NCBI GenBank assembly: GCA_017455085.1
Contig: JAFTBT010000017.1
Span: 1 to 25,856 of the forward strand
Length of the DNA: 25,856 bases
Origin: Synergistaceae bacterium
Lineage (GTDB): Bacteria; Synergistota; Synergistia; Synergistales; Aminobacteriaceae
Direction of reading: 5' to 3'
This document shows, piece by piece, positions 15,908 to 23,407 of the stretch. Every line of letters begins with the position of its first letter. Position 1 is the first letter of the stretch. The notes below the pieces were generated by a model. That model searched no databases and was not told where the DNA came from. It saw nothing but the letters and a program-made list of their open reading frames with translations. The position numbers and the translations under genes were made by a program.

Positions 15908-17251
15908 TTATGTATTGTCTTCAGGTATGGGGATCATCCGTATAATCTCGCTGAAGGGCATTAATTCCTTGTCGCACTCGCTGGATCTGTGGTGTTCGAG
16001 GATATTTCTTGCTGCCCTCTGCACTGCCGGAACTGCCGCCCTCATGAGCTGGTTTGCGTAGATTATCACGTTCGCCCCACGTTCCCGAAACTCTTCCTCT
16101 GTGACTGTGTTGTAGCTGGTCGGAACAAGTACCACAGGCGTAATTTTGTCCTGCGCCCTGAATCTCGCCAGCCAGTCGAAAATTTCTGCCGGGTCTTTTT
16201 TCCGAGAATGCATCATCACTGCGTCAGCTCCTGCCTTCACGAACGCAAAAGCTCGTGCCAGTGCGTCATCTATACCTCGCTCAAGAATCAGGCTCTCGAT
16301 CCTTGCGCATATCATGAAGTCTCTAGTCTTCTGTGCTTTCTTGCCTACACGTATCTTCTCGGAAAAGTTCTCTATGCTGTCCTGAGTCTGTGCTACTTCC
16401 GTACCGAAAAGGCTGTTTTTCTTGAGGCCAGTCTTGTCCTCGATGATCACCATAGACACGCCGAGCCTCTCAAGCGTCCGGACTGTGTACACAAAATGTT
16501 CAGGCCTGCCTCCGGTGTCGCCGTCAAATATTATTGGCTTAGTAGTAACCTCGATAATGTCCTCTATAGTCCTGAATCTGCTGGTCATGTCCACGAGCTC
16601 AATATCGGGTTTTCCCTTCGCAGTGGAGTCGCACAGTGAACTCACCCACATAGCATCGAACTGTTTTGCGCCGCCATCCTGATAGACTTTCTCATTCTCG
16701 ACTATGAGTCCTGTGAGTCCGTCATGAGCCTCCATAGCTGTCACAAAATTCTTGATGGCCAGTAATTTCCTGAGTCTGCCTCTGCGAATATCGGGCATGG
16801 CCAAGTCCGCACGTGCATGTGCCTCGAGTTCGGCGAACCTGTCAGCTTTCGAGTAAGGGTACTCCACCAAACGGCCGCCGTATGACGCAAGTATACTGAC
16901 TGCTTCGTCACGTATGGGCTTCTGGAATCCTGTCCGCCAGTCGTCGCCGTGAACAACTATATCGGGTTTGTAGCGTTCGAGATTTTCGCGGTGGGATATA
17001 GTTTTCTGCTCCACGACTCTGTAGACTCCTGCGATGTTCTCAAACATTGCTCTGCGGTCAGCGTACGAGACCAGCGGGAACCTTCTGTAGCTTGCGACTG
17101 CTTCGTCCGACAGCACACCGATGATCAGTCTGCCGAGACGTTTTGCTTTCTTGATGAGGTCTATGTGTCCTGCGTGGAGTATTTCTGCTGCGAAAGCTAT
17201 ATATACGGTTTTGGATTCTATTTGCTGAAGTTTTGAGGATACTACGGCCAA
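15908..17251 (-). CDS. Cytidylyltransferase-like domain fused to phosphoenolpyruvate mutase
   Basis: Phosphoenolpyruvate mutase rearranges PEP to phosphonopyruvate, forming the C-P bond. Residues about 165-447 are the mutase, with the diagnostic EDKTGLKKNSL at 271-281 and FDGDTGG at 242-248. Residues 13 to about 145 are a TagD-like cytidylyltransferase domain with HAGH at 26-29. Where the family has a GISTT-like motif the sequence reads YSKADRF, so this domain may be inactive. The same domain order is known in Fom1 of fosfomycin producers. The only available start is a TTG at 17251 with no ribosome binding site. The frame stays open upstream to the poly-G tract, and with one extra G it continues from the LicC-like gene. 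It is therefore probably the rear part of a larger protein. Confidence 0.9.
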   Translation of the reverse strand: MAVVSSKLQQIESKTVYIAFAAEILHAGHIDLIKKAKRLGRLIIGVLSDEAVASYRRFPLVSYADRRAMFENIAGVYRVVEQKTISHRENLERYKPDIVVHGDDWRTGFQKPIRDEAVSILASYGGRLVEYPYSKADRFAELEAHARADLAMPDIRRGRLRKLLAIKNFVTAMEAHDGLTGLIVENEKVYQDGGAKQFDAMWVSSLCDSTAKGKPDIELVDMTSRFRTIEDIIEVTTKPIIFDGDTGGRPEHFVYTVRTLERLGVSMVIIEDKTGLKKNSLFGTEVAQTQDSIENFSEKIRVGKKAQKTRDFMICARIESLILERGIDDALARAFAFVKAGADAVMMHSRKKDPAEIFDWLARFRAQDKITPVVLVPTSYNTVTEEEFRERGANVIIYANQLMRAAVPAVQRAARNILEHHRSSECDKELMPFSEIIRMIPIPEDNT

Positions 17252-17355
17252 GTCTTGAGGGGTATCGATTTCTGAACAAAGTAGATTGCGGAGATCACAC
17301 GCGAAAATATTGCAAGCACCATCCAGATCGTTGAGGGCTTTTTCTGCATAAAAGG

Positions 17356-17943
17356 TTAATGCCCCCCCCCCGGTAAGTAATTTACGCAGTAGTCATTGAT
17401 TTTTGAGAGCCATAGATTCCAGTCGTGTTTATCGAGTTTGTAGAGGGGTTGTGCGGTGACTGCGCTGGAGAAAAATTCCACGCCTACCTTGAGAATCTTT
17501 CCGGTGTCATCAATTACGGCCTTGAAGTCCTTTTCTGGAAGTGGAACAGTTGACGATACAGCCATAACCGAAGAATCAGAGTCTAGTATTTTGCTGAGAG
17601 CCTCATTCTCGAAGACCAAATCGCCGTGCATGAGCAATATATCATCATCAAGATATTCACGAGCCAAGTATATGCTGTAAATATAGTTTGTGGTTCTGAA
17701 CTGTGGATTGTGTACGAACTTTATGCTTATTGGGAGGTCAAGGCCTGCGCAGTAATTCATCAATACGCTTTCGCAATAGCCTGTAGTGATTACTGCCTCA
17801 GTGATGCCGAAATCGATTAGCTGCTTGAGCTGTCGGGACAGTACAGTTTCTCCGGGCTTGATCTCCGTCATGCATTTAGGCTGCTCCGAAGTAAGTACAC
17901 CCATACGTGAACCTACTCCAGAGTTTAGAATCAGTGCTTTCAT
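17356..17943 (-). CDS. LicC-like cytidylyltransferase, truncated by G10 frameshift (phase-off form)
   Basis: This 195-residue reading frame is a nucleotidyltransferase of the LicC type, which makes CDP-choline from phosphocholine and has relatives that activate aminoethylphosphonate. It shows LNSGVGSRMG at 6-15, PKCMTEI at 22-28, NPQFRTTNYIYSIYLA in the middle and the metal-site run MHGDLVF. Frame is lost at a G10 run encoding LPGGG, after which it stops at once. With G11 the frame would continue for about 48 codons ending EIDTPQDLAVVSS, the usual closing segment of this family, and run directly into the PEP mutase. The ATG has AGGTG about 8 bases upstream and follows the coiled-coil gene by 11 bases. 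I read it as the OFF state of a phase-variable fusion gene. Confidence 0.85.
   Translation of the reverse strand: MKALILNSGVGSRMGVLTSEQPKCMTEIKPGETVLSRQLKQLIDFGITEAVITTGYCESVLMNYCAGLDLPISIKFVHNPQFRTTNYIYSIYLAREYLDDDILLMHGDLVFENEALSKILDSDSSVMAVSSTVPLPEKDFKAVIDDTGKILKVGVEFFSSAVTAQPLYKLDKHDWNLWLSKINDYCVNYLPGGGH
17362..17371. repeat. Poly-G tract (G10 on coding strand) between LicC-like and PEP mutase frames
   Basis: Ten consecutive C on the plus strand lie 6 bases before the stop of the truncated LicC-like frame. The lengths fit: from the ATG at 17943 to the PEP mutase stop at 15908 there are 2036 bases, and one more base gives 679 whole codons (678 residues). No stop codon occurs in that frame between the tract and the PEP mutase domain. 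Confidence 0.95.
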
Positions 17944-17954
17944 GATGTTTACAC

Positions 17955-18440
17955 CTAAGATTTCAGTTGTGAGGACAACATTGCTATCTGTGCCTCTATT
18001 GCTTGGAGCTGTGCGCGCAGGGATTTCTTCACGTCTTCGTCCTTCTCCTTGTTGAGCTGCTGCTTGATCTGGTCGCGCTGTCTCTTGAGCTTCTCTATCT
18101 CTTCTTCCACGTCATCACTGCTTTCTGCAGACTCTTCTGTGCCTGATGCTGTGGCTGTTCCTCCTGCTGAAGCTGCGCCCTCAGATTTTGCGTTGGCATT
18201 TCCGCCGGGCTGAGTGTAGTTCACCTGAAGGTTGCCTTCGTCATCGTACGAGACAGAGTAGATACCTTCAACCTCTTCACCGACAGGGTTAGCGGTGTCG
18301 TATTCGTCAGCCTGTATAACTTCCTGTACTGAAGCTGTCTGCTGTTCCTGTAAATGTTCTGCATTATGTGCTTCGGAGTTCTTGTGAATCTGGTATAGCT
18401 CTGTGTTCTGGATATTACTCTGTATGTTCTGGATGCTCAT
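17955..18440 (-). CDS. Uncharacterised acidic coiled-coil protein
   Basis: I do not recognise this 161-residue protein. The N-terminal half is polar with Asn, Gln and His (MSIQNIQSNIQNTEL), the middle is a low-complexity Gly-Ala-Ser-Thr region (about 88-105), and the last 55 residues are a predicted coiled coil of alternating Glu, Lys and Gln (EEEIEKLKRQRDQIKQQL). The C-terminal helix recalls FlxA-like proteins, but that is only a resemblance. It has no signal peptide or membrane segment. The ATG at 18440 has GGGAG 10 bases upstream; a longer frame from 18581 would overlap pgeF and has no support. It ends 11 bases before the LicC-like gene, so it heads the phosphonate operon or is cotranscribed with it by chance. 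Confidence 0.75.
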   Translation of the reverse strand: MSIQNIQSNIQNTELYQIHKNSEAHNAEHLQEQQTASVQEVIQADEYDTANPVGEEVEGIYSVSYDDEGNLQVNYTQPGGNANAKSEGAASAGGTATASGTEESAESSDDVEEEIEKLKRQRDQIKQQLNKEKDEDVKKSLRAQLQAIEAQIAMLSSQLKS

Positions 18441-18517
18441 GTGTGAATCACTCCCTATACTGTTCCTTAAGTTATCGGTAAAGTATATTCCAAATTCTAG
18501 AATAACGCACTGAATCT

Positions 18518-19180
18518 TCACAACAAGTTCACGTGCAGAGTCATTCTTTCCGTGATGTCCCCGTGCCTGTACGAATAGCACTCCGGAGCCGTGTACGTGT
18601 CTTTTCCCGAAAGCGCAATGTTCCCCTCACAGACTCCGCCCTCCAAAAGCTGAGAGCGAATCTCCCCGGCCAAGTCAAAATATACTTTTCCGTCCCTCAC
18701 GCAAAAATTCTCACCGTGAAAGCCCTCCACTCCCTTCTGCGTCCACTCATCAGCTACATCACGGCAATAATGCTCCCGCCCAATACACGGCCCAACCCAC
18801 GCACTCGCACTCTTCACAGCGTCATCCCCAATCTCACGCCTCACGAGCTCCAGCCCTCGCCCGGAGATATTCAGCACCGTACCCTTGTAGCCCGAATGCA
18901 GAATCATCACCCAGTTTTCCCCCCACACCATCACCGGAGCACAGTCCGCGAATCTCAGTGATGCACTTGCTCTCGTGGTAGTGAGCAGTATTCCGTCAGC
19001 TTCAGGCCTCTCCGGAAGAGCATACTCCGAAAAATTCTCGTCCCTCACGCACAGAATCTCCGAGCCGTGAATCTGTTTAGGGGCTATTCTCGGCAAAGAG
19101 TCGTTTATTGTGTCATGGTCATCATTCCTCATGAAGAAATATGCTCTCACAAATTCAGGAGTATCAATAATCAGCGGCAT
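18518..19180 (-). CDS. pgeF: PgeF/YfiH-type laccase-domain protein
   Basis: This 220-residue protein belongs to the YfiH (Cu-oxidase_4) family, members of which act as purine nucleoside phosphorylases or as a peptidoglycan editing factor that removes wrongly placed L-serine. Conserved elements are KQIHGSEI near 35, EADGILLTT, RFADCAPV, ILHSGYKGT (HAGWRG in the consensus) and VGPCIGREHYC, which together supply the metal-binding His and Cys residues. It is a little shorter than the usual 240-250 residues, mainly at the N-terminus. AGGAG lies 9 bases before the ATG. It is read in the same direction as the phosphonate operon, 77 bases upstream of the coiled-coil gene, and could share its transcript. 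Confidence 0.86.
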   Translation of the reverse strand: MPLIIDTPEFVRAYFFMRNDDHDTINDSLPRIAPKQIHGSEILCVRDENFSEYALPERPEADGILLTTTRASASLRFADCAPVMVWGENWVMILHSGYKGTVLNISGRGLELVRREIGDDAVKSASAWVGPCIGREHYCRDVADEWTQKGVEGFHGENFCVRDGKVYFDLAGEIRSQLLEGGVCEGNIALSGKDTYTAPECYSYRHGDITERMTLHVNLL

Positions 19181-19196
19181 AGTTTTTTGCTCCTTG

Positions 19197-19205
19197 TGCT
19201 ATATT
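19197..19205 (+). promoter_or_regulatory. Likely extended -10 promoter of the AEC transporter
   Basis: The sequence is TGCTATATT, an extended -10 layout, 31 bases before the ATG. It lies in the 56-base divergent gap with pgeF, so both promoters must share this short space. No clear -35 was seen. Confidence 0.5.
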
Positions 19206-19236
19206 TTGGGCTATCTTACTAAAGGAATGATGAAAT

Positions 19237-20184
19237 ATGAATCTGGATTTTTTCGTAGTCATGTCCAACCTCGTGAGCCTGTTCGCGTTGATAGCAGTCG
19301 GGTATCTTGCCGTGAAGCTGGGAGTGTTGAAGCCGGAAGCCTCTGGGATATTCTCTGTGTTCCTGCTGAAGGTGACTCTTCCCTGCACAATATTCATATC
19401 ACTTGCTCAGAAAGAGTACGACCCTGTTTTCGTGCATGACAGCGTAGTACTCATTATTGCGGGATTTATAGCGTATGTCGGCATGCTATATCTCTCTCGT
19501 GTTCTTGCCAAACCGTTTGGAGTCCCGGAGAATTGTCGGGGAGTGTGGGCGTTCACGTGTTCGTACAATAACTGCGGATTTATGGGTTTCCCGATAGCGT
19601 TGGCACTGCTTGGAACGGAAGGGCTTGCGTTGGCGGTGATGCTGAATATTCCGTTCAACTTGACTGCGTATTCACTGGGAGCAATAGAGATCGGCAGAGA
19701 CACTCCCAACCATAAAGCAGAAGGCCTCGACATGAAAGGAATAATTTTCAGCGGGATCAATGCTGCAATAGTGTTGAGCCTGATATTCTACTTTGGGAGG
19801 CTGGGGGTACCTGAACTGCTAGCTGCTCCGATAAATTACCTGTCGAACATAACGACTCCGATCTCAATGATAATAATCGGGATGGCATTGGCGCATAGTC
19901 ATGGTCTGGAGGTGTTGACGGATCGGTCTGCGTGGCTGTCGGCGTTGATGAGGCTGGTGGTGTATCCTGTGGTGATATGCCTTATCTTGAGGGTGATCCC
20001 GTTTGGGAGCAGTCCTGTAGTAGGTGCGGTGTTTGTGCTGATAATGGCGATGCCTGCGGCGAGTATTACGACTGTGCTGTGTGAAGTGTATCACGGTAAC
20101 ATGGAGTTTGCTGCGAAGGTGATGTTTATCCAGAACGTGATGTGCATAGTGACGATTCCTGCGGTGTGTATGCTGTTGGGGTGA
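19237..20184 (+). CDS. AEC-family transporter (auxin efflux carrier/malate permease type)
   Basis: This 315-residue integral membrane protein has about ten hydrophobic segments in two halves. The first half includes LVSLFALIAVGYLAVKLGVL and a conserved pocket-type run YNNCGFMGFPIALALLG; the second begins near SNITTPISMIIIGMAL and includes IMAMPAASITTVL. This pattern is that of the AEC family, whose bacterial members carry small dicarboxylates such as malate or malonate. AAAGGA lies about 10 bases before the ATG. It diverges from pgeF and is followed by a long repeat region, so it appears to be a single-gene transcript. The substrate is not readable from the sequence. Confidence 0.88.
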   Translation: MNLDFFVVMSNLVSLFALIAVGYLAVKLGVLKPEASGIFSVFLLKVTLPCTIFISLAQKEYDPVFVHDSVVLIIAGFIAYVGMLYLSRVLAKPFGVPENCRGVWAFTCSYNNCGFMGFPIALALLGTEGLALAVMLNIPFNLTAYSLGAIEIGRDTPNHKAEGLDMKGIIFSGINAAIVLSLIFYFGRLGVPELLAAPINYLSNITTPISMIIIGMALAHSHGLEVLTDRSAWLSALMRLVVYPVVICLILRVIPFGSSPVVGAVFVLIMAMPAASITTVLCEVYHGNMEFAAKVMFIQNVMCIVTIPAVCMLLG

Positions 20185-20201
20185 GGTGGTAGAATGGTGA
20201 G

Positions 20202-20500
20202 GAGCGGTGAAAATTTCCGGAGACTTTCATGATTTTACAACTACATTTACAACTACAAAAACGTGCGATAGATTCAGTCTTAGTGTATGTTTATGAAGTC
20301 GTGTGATGAGGTTATGTGCGGTGAAATTTTCCGAAGCCATTCACGATTTCACAGTTACATATGCTCGCGATACTTTCACCATTAGTGTATGTTTATGAAG
20401 TTATGTGATGGAGTTATGTGCGGTGAAAAAATTCCGAACCCCTTCACGATTTCAATGCTACATATGCTCGCGATAACTTCACCATTCACATGTATTCACC
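20202..20500 (+). repeat. Three degenerate tandem copies of a 102-115 bp stem-loop repeat
   Basis: Copies begin at about 20202, 20316 and 20418, each with GNGCGGTGAAA. Each contains a GTGAAAT-type arm and, about 18 bases later, a matching ATTTCAC-type arm; the pairing is perfect in copy 2 and weaker in copies 1 and 3. The first two end with TTAGTGTATGTTTATGAAGT and TGTGATG. Short frames starting ATGTGCGGTGAA exist but do not stay open across copies. The rest of this 480-base gap (20185-20664) holds only the terminator listed separately. Confidence 0.75.
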
Positions 20501-20596
20501 AGAACAGTTGATGCAACAGAAAGATGCTGTAAAAATTTTCGTGGGTGTAAATGACGGAAGCATAATCAGCGTAAATAATGAAAGTATCTGTGTGGT

Positions 20597-20633
20597 AAAA
20601 TAGGATCAGTGTTGAGGGGAACTGACCCTATTT
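20597..20633 (-). terminator. Terminator downstream of the small membrane-protein gene
   Basis: A 13-bp stem (AAATAGGGTCAGT with ACTGATCCTATTT, one G-U pair), a 10-base loop, and a trailing T run on the minus strand make a good intrinsic terminator, 32 bases after the stop at 20665. On the plus strand the hairpin also forms but is followed by few Ts. Confidence 0.8.
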
Positions 20634-20664
20634 CGACAAGTCAATACTACAACTTAGTCATTCA

Positions 20665-20862
20665 CTAGCCTTTGAGCAAAGCCTTTATCTCTAAAAGAAT
20701 AAGGACAAAGCTCGCAAACCAGTACAGAGCGACGGCAAACTGCTTCATCTTCCGGAGGAAGTTTTGCCGCCGTTGTCGTCTAGCGTTCTTGCGTTTCTTA
20801 ACCACAATAATCACCAGATTCCTACACGGATGACTTCCCCGTTTGATGGGCCGTGTTCCCAT
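20665..20862 (-). CDS. Small basic single-span membrane protein, unknown function
   Basis: This 65-residue frame has a strongly basic first half (KKRKNARRQRRQNFLRKMK) followed by one membrane segment (FAVALYWFASFVLILLEI) and a short tail. I do not recognise the family. Several points support it as a real gene: GAGGGG lies about 8 bases before the ATG, a perfect TATAAT lies about 20 bases upstream, and a strong terminator follows the stop. It diverges from the metH-like gene, and the two promoters are about 15 bases apart. A positive-inside arrangement would place the N-terminus in the cytoplasm. It could be a short regulatory or toxin-like membrane peptide, but nothing in the sequence proves that. 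Confidence 0.6.
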   Translation of the reverse strand: MGTRPIKRGSHPCRNLVIIVVKKRKNARRQRRQNFLRKMKQFAVALYWFASFVLILLEIKALLKG

Positions 20863-20882
20863 GACGAGCCCCTCGTAAATTC

Positions 20883-20888
20883 ATTATA
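20883..20888 (-). promoter_or_regulatory. -10 element of the small membrane-protein gene
   Basis: On the minus strand a perfect TATAAT lies about 20 bases before the ATG at 20862. No good -35 was seen. It faces the metH-like promoter, making a compact divergent control region. Confidence 0.5.
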
Positions 20889-20898
20889 CCCCATTAAC

Positions 20899-20907
20899 TG
20901 CTATAAT
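20899..20907 (+). promoter_or_regulatory. Extended -10 promoter of the metH-like gene
   Basis: TGCTATAAT is a perfect extended -10, 33 bases before the ATG at 20941. A leader this short leaves no room for a SAM or cobalamin riboswitch, so regulation by such an element is unlikely here. Confidence 0.6.
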
Positions 20908-20940
20908 TGCCCTCATCCCAAATCAGGAGGCACTCTATAC

Positions 20941-23343
20941 ATGTTCACTCTCAATCCAGACAGAATATACTTCTTTGACGGAGCTATGGGCTCTATGCTA
21001 CAAGCTCGCGGCCTCAAACTCCGACAAGTCCCCGAATCCCTCAACATCACTAACCCCCAACTCATACACTCCATTCACACAGAATACTCACTCGCAGGAG
21101 CTGACTTCATCACCGCAAACACCTTCGGCGCAAACCGCTTCAAGCTCGCAAAATCCGGCTTCTCCGTCCACGAAGTCATACACTCCGCCCTCAACATCGC
21201 ACACCATGCCGCAAAAGACTCCCTCGTCGCTCTCGACATAGGCCCAACAGGCAGAGTCATCGCCCCGCTCGGTGATGCATCATTCTCCGAAGTCTACGAT
21301 GCCGTTGCTGAGATGGTCATAGCCGGCAGAGATTCATGTGACGTGATTCTGCTGGAGACGTTCACAGATCTCTACGAACTCAAGGCCGCAGTGTTAGCCG
21401 CCCTCGAAAATTCATCACTGCCTGTGTTCGCAACAATGAGCTTCGAAGAATCCGGCAAGACATTTTTCGGCGCAAGTGTCGAGTCTATGGCCGCAACCCT
21501 TGAGGGACTCGGCGTCTCTGCTCTGGGCGTGAACTGCTCGCTCGGTCCGGCACAGTTAGTCCCGATCGTCAAACGGCTCTGCTCCGTCTCACACATCCCC
21601 GTCATGGTGCAGCCTAATGCTGGGCTTCCAGTGATCCGTGACGGAGTTACTCACTATGACGTAAAACCCGAAGATTTCGCGGAAATTTCGTGTGACTTCG
21701 CGAAAATGGGCGTGCAGATTCTAGGCGGGTGCTGCGGGACGACTCCGAAACATATCGCGCTCATGAAGCAGGCTGTGCAGAAAACAGCAACACATACCGT
21801 GACTCGCAATGTACCTGACGACACAGTCATATGCTCACCGTCAAGAGTCGTAAAGTTCGGGAAAAAGTTCATCGTCATCGGCGAAAGGCTCAACCCCACA
21901 GGCAAGAAGAAGCTCCAGCAGGCATTACGCGCGGGAGATATGGACTATATACTTCGCGAGGCAGTCAAGCAGCAGGACCAGAACGCAGACATTCTCGACC
22001 TCAACGCAGGACTCCCAGACATTGACGAACCCGCAGTACTCACGAAGGCACTCACGGAGATTCAGGGCATAGTGAGCCTTCCGGTGCAGATAGACAGCTC
22101 AGACCACAAAGCCCTCGAGGCCGCAGCGAGACTCTACAACGGAAAACCCCTGCTAAATTCCGTCAACGGCAAGCCCGAAAGTTTGAGTCATGTCCTCCCT
22201 ATCGCGAAGAAGTACGGTGCGTGTGTACTTGGCCTGACGCTCGACGAACACGGAATCCCGGAGACCGCAGACCAGAGACTCGGCATTGCCCGCAGAATCG
22301 TTCATGAAGCAGAAAAACTCGGAATCCCCCACAGAAATATCTTGATAGACTGTTTGACTCTCACAGCATCAGCTCAGCAAAAATTAGTCCCTGAGACTCT
22401 GAAGGCTATACGTCTCGTGAAGGCAGAGCTAGGCGTGAAAACTATTCTAGGCTTGAGCAATGTATCGTTCGGACTCCCGAGAAGGCCTGTTGTGAATCGC
22501 ACCATGATGACGGCCGCAATGATGAGCGGACTTGACGGGGCAATCATCAACCCGGGAGATTCTGACCTGCAGGAGACACTTCACGCGTGGAACTTGCTCA
22601 CCGGAGACGAGTCGGACATGCAGGAATACATAGCTTACTGCGAGAAGCATCCGGTGAGTTCAGCAGCGAATGCACCAGCACAGAATCAGCAAGTATCTTT
22701 GCAGCAGGATACGGGCATCATGAATCTCAACACTGCCATCATGAAGGGACTCAAGGACGAAGCCGCTAACATGACCCGAGAACTTTTGCAGACCCTCAAG
22801 CCGCTGGAGATCATCGAGAAAAACATAGTGCCTGCTCTGGATTCTGTGGGCAAGGATTACGAATCAGGGAAGGTGTTTCTGCCGCAGCTCATCAAATCAG
22901 CAGAAGCAGCGAAATCGGCGTTTGAGGTGTTGTCGTCAGCTATGAGCAGTGAGGGCAGTGCAGACTCACAGAAAGGGCGCGGGCCTGTGGTGCTGGCGAC
23001 GGTGTACGGGGATGTTCACGACATAGGCAAGAACATAGTGCGGACGATCTTCGAGAACTATAATTTTGACGTGATAGATCTCGGAAAAGATGTGCCGCCT
23101 GAAAAAATCGTTGAGGCCGTCGAACGCGATAATGTCTCTGTTGTGGGGTTGAGTGCACTGATGACTACGACAGTTGCGAGCATGAAGGAGACCATCGAGA
23201 AACTCAGGGCCTCCCGTCCGGACGTGAAGGTGATAGTTGGCGGGGCGGTGCTGACTCCGGAATTGGCGGAGTATGCTGGTGCGGATTACTATGCTCGTGA
23301 CGCGATGGAGGGCGTGAGGATTTTGACGGGGCTGTTGGGCTGA
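20941..23343 (+). CDS. metH: B12-dependent methionine synthase, short form (no activation domain)
   Basis: This 800-residue enzyme transfers a methyl group from methyltetrahydrofolate through cobalamin to homocysteine. The homocysteine domain (about 1-290) has FDGAMGSMLQ and zinc ligands Cys199, Cys264 and Cys265 (GGCCGT). The pterin domain (about 300-580) starts with IGERLNPTGKKK and includes LDLNAG. After a cap domain, the cobalamin domain (about 680-800) has DVHDIGKN, where His693 is the lower cobalt ligand, and VGGAVLT. The C-terminal SAM-dependent reactivation domain of E. coli MetH is absent, as in many anaerobes, which use a separate activator. AGGAGG lies 10 bases before the chosen ATG. 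An in-frame ATG at 20764 would run through the promoter and the divergent gene. Confidence 0.92.
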   Translation: MFTLNPDRIYFFDGAMGSMLQARGLKLRQVPESLNITNPQLIHSIHTEYSLAGADFITANTFGANRFKLAKSGFSVHEVIHSALNIAHHAAKDSLVALDIGPTGRVIAPLGDASFSEVYDAVAEMVIAGRDSCDVILLETFTDLYELKAAVLAALENSSLPVFATMSFEESGKTFFGASVESMAATLEGLGVSALGVNCSLGPAQLVPIVKRLCSVSHIPVMVQPNAGLPVIRDGVTHYDVKPEDFAEISCDFAKMGVQILGGCCGTTPKHIALMKQAVQKTATHTVTRNVPDDTVICSPSRVVKFGKKFIVIGERLNPTGKKKLQQALRAGDMDYILREAVKQQDQNADILDLNAGLPDIDEPAVLTKALTEIQGIVSLPVQIDSSDHKALEAAARLYNGKPLLNSVNGKPESLSHVLPIAKKYGACVLGLTLDEHGIPETADQRLGIARRIVHEAEKLGIPHRNILIDCLTLTASAQQKLVPETLKAIRLVKAELGVKTILGLSNVSFGLPRRPVVNRTMMTAAMMSGLDGAIINPGDSDLQETLHAWNLLTGDESDMQEYIAYCEKHPVSSAANAPAQNQQVSLQQDTGIMNLNTAIMKGLKDEAANMTRELLQTLKPLEIIEKNIVPALDSVGKDYESGKVFLPQLIKSAEAAKSAFEVLSSAMSSEGSADSQKGRGPVVLATVYGDVHDIGKNIVRTIFENYNFDVIDLGKDVPPEKIVEAVERDNVSVVGLSALMTTTVASMKETIEKLRASRPDVKVIVGGAVLTPELAEYAGADYYARDAMEGVRILTGLLG

Positions 23344-23403
23344 CAGCAGGCCAAGAAAATAGCGTGCTCTCTAGTTGCAGGGAACACGCCTTTGTTGCTG
23401 TCA
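23341..23403. terminator. Nested hairpin between convergent genes, probable two-way terminator
   Basis: An inner 11-bp stem (23362-23372 with 23379-23389, one mismatch) sits inside an outer perfect 8-bp stem TGACAGCA (23341-23348) with TGCTGTCA (23396-23403). The outer arm includes the metH-like stop codon. The T runs on either side are short. It separates the metH-like gene from the convergent exported-protein gene. Confidence 0.65.
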
Positions 23404-23407
23404 ATGG

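Noticed and set aside
17356..17371. Poly-G lengths as pure assembly error
   Set aside because: A miscounted homopolymer is possible and the ON/OFF call could change. Two runs of ten or more G in one operon, both placed where frame matters, still support slippage, so the finding is kept with this caveat.
12294..17943. Aminoethylphosphonate pathway of the PntC type
   Set aside because: No aminotransferase domain is present in the operon, while an alcohol dehydrogenase is.
20764..20940. N-terminal extension of the metH-like protein from 20764
   Set aside because: The extra 59 residues show no family similarity, run through a perfect extended -10 and overlap the divergent small gene. AGGAGG marks the ATG at 20941.
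20763..20940. Cobalamin or SAM riboswitch before the metH-like gene
   Set aside because: The promoter lies only about 33 bases before the start codon, leaving a leader too short for either element.
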